64,000 nt of DNA from Sphingomonadaceae bacterium (lineage in GTDB: Bacteria > Pseudomonadota > Alphaproteobacteria > Sphingomonadales > Sphingomonadaceae). Shown one piece after another: positions 60,428 to 64,000 of the stretch (positions are counted from its first letter, which is position 1; the number at the start of each line of letters is the position of its first letter). The stretch lies in contig CANJQJ010000012.1 of NCBI GenBank assembly GCA_947476425.1, forward strand, positions 1 through 64,000, in the 5' to 3' direction. Below the pieces are notes generated by a model that was not told where the DNA came from, did no database searches, and was given only the letters and a program-made list of their open reading frames with translations. Made by a program: the position numbers and the translations under genes.

Positions 60428-62419
60428 CTAACGTGAAGTGCCTTTCGACACGATCGCGGGATTATATTTGGCGAGGAATGTCTCCATAGCGCCGAGCAAT
60501 GTCGTGCGATCCGCTTCGCGCGTGAAATGATGATCGGCCAGAGGACGCGAAATAAACTCCACGGTTTTCCCGGCCTGCTGCATTTTCGCAAACATTCGCG
60601 ACGATTGCGAAGGATCGACTGTCACATCCTTCTTGCCGTGGATCAGCAACAGTGGAGTCGTTATCCGTGCCACCGCGTTGAGCGGCGATACCGCAGGGAA
60701 GTCCGGCGTCATTCGTCGCCAGTCGTCCTTAAATTTCCCGCCCATGAGGAAATGGCCGAAATCATTGACCTCGCTGCTCAGGCTCGAGACGCCGGCGATC
60801 GAGATTGCACAACGATACAGCGCTGGATCCTTGGCGATGCCCCACATCGCCGCATAGCCGCCATAGGAACCGCCAACGATGCAGACACGCGCCGGATCGG
60901 CGATCCCCTGATCGACAGCCCACCGGACACCATCACTCAGATCATCCTGCATGGCGAGGCCGAGCTGGCCTTCGCCCTTGCGAAGGAAATCGGTGCCATA
61001 TCCAGTCGAGCCCCGGAAATTCGGTTGCAGCACGGCATAGCCGCGGCTTGCCAGAAACTGCGCCCAATAATCATAATAGAGACCGTCATTGGCCCATGGG
61101 CCGCCGTGGGGAAGCATGACGAAGGCAAGCTTGCGCGGATCCGCACCGAGCGGCAGGGTGAGCACGGCCTCGATCGGTGTGCCATCGCGGGCGGTGTAAT
61201 GAACAAGCTTGACCGGCGATAAATGCTGCGAGCCGATCGCATCGTTTATCTTGGCGACCAGGTGCATCTTCCCGCCAGCCGTATCGTAATAATAGAGCAG
61301 GCCGGGAGTATCGGGGCTGGTGACGCTGACCAGCATTTTCGAACGATCCTCATTGAAGCTCAGGATGCGGGCGCGCGCATTCCCGACTGCCTTGTCGAGT
61401 TGTGCCTGCAGTTCAGCGATGGCTGGATCCACCCAACGATAACCGCTGCCGATCCCCAGGGTTGTAACGCCAAGCAGGGTGTTGCCATCGTCCGACAATA
61501 TGGGACCGTCGACTTCGCCGTCGGCATTCGATGCCGCATAGACGGTGCGAACATCCTTCTGGGTCAGCAGATCAACCTCGAAGACACCGCTTCGGCCACT
61601 GGCATCATCATGGAGGGCGAGGGCATGATCCGTGCCCGGCAAGAACAGGAAAGGCCTCATCAGCGTCTCGCGTTTGCGCGTGTCCGCTGCATCGATCGTG
61701 CGAAAGATGCCGCTGCGTTCCGAGGCTCGGTAGACGAGGCGGAAACGGCGCAAATCGTCACGATAACCGACACCAGTCCGGACGGTGCCGCTGGAGTCTG
61801 CCGCCCATTCGAAGATACCGGCCTGGCCAGTCAATATCTTCGACTTGCGAGCGGTCTCCACGTTCACGCGATAAACCGAAGGCCAGTAGCCATCCTCGGC
61901 ATAGATCGAATCCTGCGCAGCAAGGAGAATTTCCGCACTGCCGGCACCCGGAACCCTGAGCACTTCCGCCGCATTTTGGCCGGCCAGATCCCAGGCGAGC
62001 TTGGTATATTTGCCGCTGATCCGATTGACCGCGAGGAGGCGCGAGACATAGATCCGCTTGCCGTCAGGCGCCGGGAGCAGCGCATAAAGCGCAACAATGA
62101 TATTGTCGTTATTGACCCAGCGGATCCACGCAGCCTCTGTCCCGTCGGGAACATTCAGCATGATCCGCTTGGCCGAAGTATCGAAGAGATCGGTAATGGC
62201 AATAATCTGATGGCCATCGATACCGAAGAGGCCTGCAAGCCTCTTCCCATCGGGAGACAGGCTTGGATCCTCGATGAAGGGGATTTGCGCAAAAGCAGAA
62301 AGGGGGAGTGTCGCCAGCGCCGCTTGCTGCGCTGCTGCCGGCGAAAGTGCCGCGATCGCGGCTGATACAAGGAACGCCAATCTCGAAACGGCACGCGCCT
62401 GCCGCGAAACCTGTACCAT
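60428..62419 (-). CDS. Exported S9-family prolyl oligopeptidase/acylaminoacyl-peptidase-like protein
   Basis: This 663-residue serine peptidase has a signal peptide (cleavage near SPAAAQ), a beta-propeller part with PSLSPDGKRLAGLFG and a C-terminal alpha/beta-hydrolase domain. Catalytic residues are S518 in GGSYGGYAAMWGIAKD, D598 in HGKKDVTVDP and H630 in LADHHFTRE. ATG 62419 follows GGGGGAGGGG; the frame continues 30 codons upstream without support. It probably trims peptides in the periplasm. It lies between the SDR and TetR genes. Confidence 0.9.
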   Translation of the reverse strand: MVQVSRQARAVSRLAFLVSAAIAALSPAAAQQAALATLPLSAFAQIPFIEDPSLSPDGKRLAGLFGIDGHQIIAITDLFDTSAKRIMLNVPDGTEAAWIRWVNNDNIIVALYALLPAPDGKRIYVSRLLAVNRISGKYTKLAWDLAGQNAAEVLRVPGAGSAEILLAAQDSIYAEDGYWPSVYRVNVETARKSKILTGQAGIFEWAADSSGTVRTGVGYRDDLRRFRLVYRASERSGIFRTIDAADTRKRETLMRPFLFLPGTDHALALHDDASGRSGVFEVDLLTQKDVRTVYAASNADGEVDGPILSDDGNTLLGVTTLGIGSGYRWVDPAIAELQAQLDKAVGNARARILSFNEDRSKMLVSVTSPDTPGLLYYYDTAGGKMHLVAKINDAIGSQHLSPVKLVHYTARDGTPIEAVLTLPLGADPRKLAFVMLPHGGPWANDGLYYDYWAQFLASRGYAVLQPNFRGSTGYGTDFLRKGEGQLGLAMQDDLSDGVRWAVDQGIADPARVCIVGGSYGGYAAMWGIAKDPALYRCAISIAGVSSLSSEVNDFGHFLMGGKFKDDWRRMTPDFPAVSPLNAVARITTPLLLIHGKKDVTVDPSQSSRMFAKMQQAGKTVEFISRPLADHHFTREADRTTLLGAMETFLAKYNPAIVSKGTSR

Positions 62420-62565
62420 GGACGCCCCTCCCCCGATCAGGCAAACATCGATCAAGCCTATGCATAAGCCTGTCGCCTGCCTCGCCGCAAAGGAAAAAGC
62501 CCGGCTCAAATCGACGGCGGAAGCGGGGTGTTGAACGTGCCAGCGGCCGAACGACCAGCGCCAGC

Positions 62566-63222
62566 TTAAACAGGCTCGCGTTTGGGCCGTGGGTTCGCCG
62601 GAAAGGGCCCCCGGAACACCGAGACGGCCGCCTGAAATATCTCGTCCCAGAATAGCTCGACGTCGATGGGCAAAGCCGGCTCGACGTGATGTTGTCGCTT
62701 CTGCTCCAGAAAGCCGTTCAGAAAGAGCCGGATAGCCATCCGGTACCGGATCGAATATATTTCATCGGGAAGCTCCGGCAGGGATGCGCGCAAGGTGGAA
62801 TTTATCAGACCCAGGGTCGGTGAGAAGCTTTCCGATCCAAACCGCTCGGACAGGTTGCTATCCAATGTTCGCAGCCCAAACATCGCAAAGGTCGTGCGAA
62901 CCGGTTCCTTGAGGGAATCCACTATCGGCAGCAAAAGCGCTGCCAGGAGGTCCTCGAGGCCGGGTTGGCGTCGTGCCTCGATTTCCTCGAACCAATCGCG
63001 GCGTACGCTGTCCAGAAGGGGAAGCCGCATTTCATAGGCGGCTATGATCAGCCCGTCCTTCGATCCAAAATGATATTGGGCGGCGGAATTGTTCGCATGG
63101 CCGGCAGCGGCATTTATCTGCCTGAGCGACACGCCCTCGATCCCGTGCTTTCCAATCAGGCGCTCGGCGGCGATCAGCAGTTTGCGGGCATTTTCAGAGT
63201 AGTCCTGGAAGGCTTTGCCCAT
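62566..63222 (-). CDS. TetR-family transcriptional regulator
   Basis: This 218-residue regulator has an N-terminal HTH (AERLIGKHGIEGVSLRQINA, then AAGHANNSAAQYHFGSKDGL) and a helical ligand-binding C-terminus. The first recognition helix AAGHANNSAAQYHFGSK is of the AcrR/QYHF type. It diverges from an amidohydrolase gene 150 bases away and probably controls it. The inducer is unknown. The C-terminal ~150 residues show no recognisable ligand motif. Confidence 0.85.
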   Translation of the reverse strand: MGKAFQDYSENARKLLIAAERLIGKHGIEGVSLRQINAAAGHANNSAAQYHFGSKDGLIIAAYEMRLPLLDSVRRDWFEEIEARRQPGLEDLLAALLLPIVDSLKEPVRTTFAMFGLRTLDSNLSERFGSESFSPTLGLINSTLRASLPELPDEIYSIRYRMAIRLFLNGFLEQKRQHHVEPALPIDVELFWDEIFQAAVSVFRGPFPANPRPKREPV

Positions 63223-63372
63223 GCTTCCCCAATGCCAATTTTTGTCGCCGGTGCCAAGCGATCACGCGTTGCCATTTAAGGCACTGTCTTAAATTATTTG
63301 ACCCTGCCGACCCATCGTGCTTGATTGGGCATCCCACGCACTGGGCAATATTTCCAAAGACTGGAGAGCAAG

Positions 63373-64000
63373 ATGGCGGATGGTACATATGCATCCCTGG
63401 AGAATCCGGCACTTCGCGATGTAGGCATATCGGCCCGGCGAACCCCGCAATTGCCTCCTCCCAAGCCGATGGGAATCGATATCGTGGTGTCCGCGGATGG
63501 ACATTGGGAGCTGGATGCTGACATTTTCTACGAATCCTTTCCTGCACGGCTGAAGGCCCAGGCCCCTCGAGTCTGGTTCGACGAATATTGGCGGGTGGGG
63601 ACTCGAGGCGAGAATAGTTTCGCCGAGATCGAGACGATCACCGATCTGCCGACCGGGCTATATGATCTCGATGTCCGCATGGAGCACATGATCGCCGAAG
63701 GCATCGATCAGGAGATCTGCTTTCCGCAGACGGTGCTGGGATTTCTGTTTCATCCGGATCTGGAAATCAGGGAACATATCTACAGGATTTATAACGAGTA
63801 TGTTTCGCATCGATCGCGGTTGAAGGGCAATCGCTTCCACGGCGTTGGCGTCTGCAGCAACTGGTGGGATCCATCAAAGGTGCAGGGCGCTGTCCGGCAG
63901 ATCGCCGATCTCGGGCTGAAGACGCTGATGGTCCCGATCTCGGCAGGTAAAGGGCTGGATGGCAAGGACATGAGCTATGGCGGCCCCGAAATGGATATAT
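63373..64000 (+). CDS. Amidohydrolase-family protein, 5' part (cut by window end)
   Basis: The first 209 codons are open to the window edge from ATG 63373, behind GGAG. The protein has VVSADGHWELDADIFYESFP (the family's D-x-H-like SADGHWE metal motif near residue 43) and LPTGLYDLDVRMEHMIAEGI. EICFPQTVLGFLFHPDLEIR and RLKGNRFHGVGVCSNWWDPS follow, as in ACMSD-like TIM-barrel amidohydrolases. The remaining metal ligands lie beyond the window. The divergent TetR gene suggests a small inducible catabolic unit. Substrate unknown. Confidence 0.8.
   Translation, partial: MADGTYASLENPALRDVGISARRTPQLPPPKPMGIDIVVSADGHWELDADIFYESFPARLKAQAPRVWFDEYWRVGTRGENSFAEIETITDLPTGLYDLDVRMEHMIAEGIDQEICFPQTVLGFLFHPDLEIREHIYRIYNEYVSHRSRLKGNRFHGVGVCSNWWDPSKVQGAVRQIADLGLKTLMVPISAGKGLDGKDMSYGGPEMDI

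Noticed and set aside
1-64000. CRISPR arrays, rRNA genes, prophage or a known defence system
   Set aside because: No regularly spaced direct repeats, rRNA-like sequence, phage structural genes or defence nucleases were recognised.

Overview
The window is a high-GC bacterial chromosome segment. Its gene content points to an alphaproteobacterium of the order Sphingomonadales (Sphingomonas-like). The markers are the CtrA inhibitor SciP, a class I PHA synthase with a phasin, a plant-type glutamate-cysteine ligase, ClpS, a DUF3035 lipoprotein next to lspA, a bactofilin/M23 pair and many dispersed GTCATCCCG-type inverted repeats. No species can be named from sequence alone. Nearly all of it is ordinary chromosomal backbone. 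The first ~1.2 kb (IS end, interrupted gene, AT-rich remnant) and the last ~1.5 kb (TetR/amidohydrolase pair) look accessory.

Region by region: 1-1.2 kb is an IS right end that seems to have truncated a membrane-protein gene, then a small phospholipase-A2-like ORF. 1.25-4 kb holds a nucleotide-sugar epimerase, a small membrane protein and an N-terminally truncated HWE kinase/receiver hybrid. 4-10.7 kb holds an N-formylglutamate-amidohydrolase-like gene divergent from two tandem transglutaminase-like genes, an exported M28 peptidase, a DUF3734 patatin phospholipase and an unknown gene. 10.7-14.3 kb holds an AlkK-like acyl-CoA ligase, two tandem PPP-type metallophosphatases and tRNA-Gly. 14.3-21 kb holds an isoprenylcysteine-methyltransferase-like protein, CysQ/IMPase, PmbA, UbiA, RsmE and GshA. 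21-24.7 kb is an Mla/MCE lipid-transport operon (permease with N-terminal STAS, ATPase, MCE protein, lipoprotein). 24.7-30 kb holds a Mug-type glycosylase, an AlaC-like aminotransferase, PHA synthase, phasin (behind a putative PhaR operator pair) and ClpS. 30-39.5 kb holds a Crp/Fnr regulator, MurA, a DUF445 protein, an RND efflux pump with adaptor, a SIMPL protein, a GlsB-like protein and SciP. 39.6-46 kb holds MnmA, a CDF metal exporter, PdxH and a peptide-type ABC importer without a binding protein. 46-51.5 kb is a minus-strand run pgeF-ribF-ileS-lspA-DUF3035. 51.5-57.8 kb holds bactofilin and an M23 peptidase, an XRE regulator with palindromic candidate operators, an FprA-like ferredoxin reductase, tRNA-Pro, an SDR and two glycine-zipper proteins. 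57.8-64 kb holds a CYTH/CHAD protein, an SDR, an S9 peptidase, a TetR regulator and the start of an amidohydrolase gene cut by the window edge.

The main functional themes are envelope biogenesis (MurA, Mla, LspA, bactofilin/M23, UbiA), PHA storage, translation and tRNA modification (IleS, MnmA, RsmE, two tRNAs) and cell-cycle control (SciP). I found no CRISPR array, rRNA, prophage or recognisable defence island. The most unusual structures are a dispersed repeat present as three copies of exactly 92 bp, a phasin gene with a Pro/Ala/Val-rich extension ahead of an internal start with its own Shine-Dalgarno-like sequence, and a small regulator with three palindromes in its divergent promoter.
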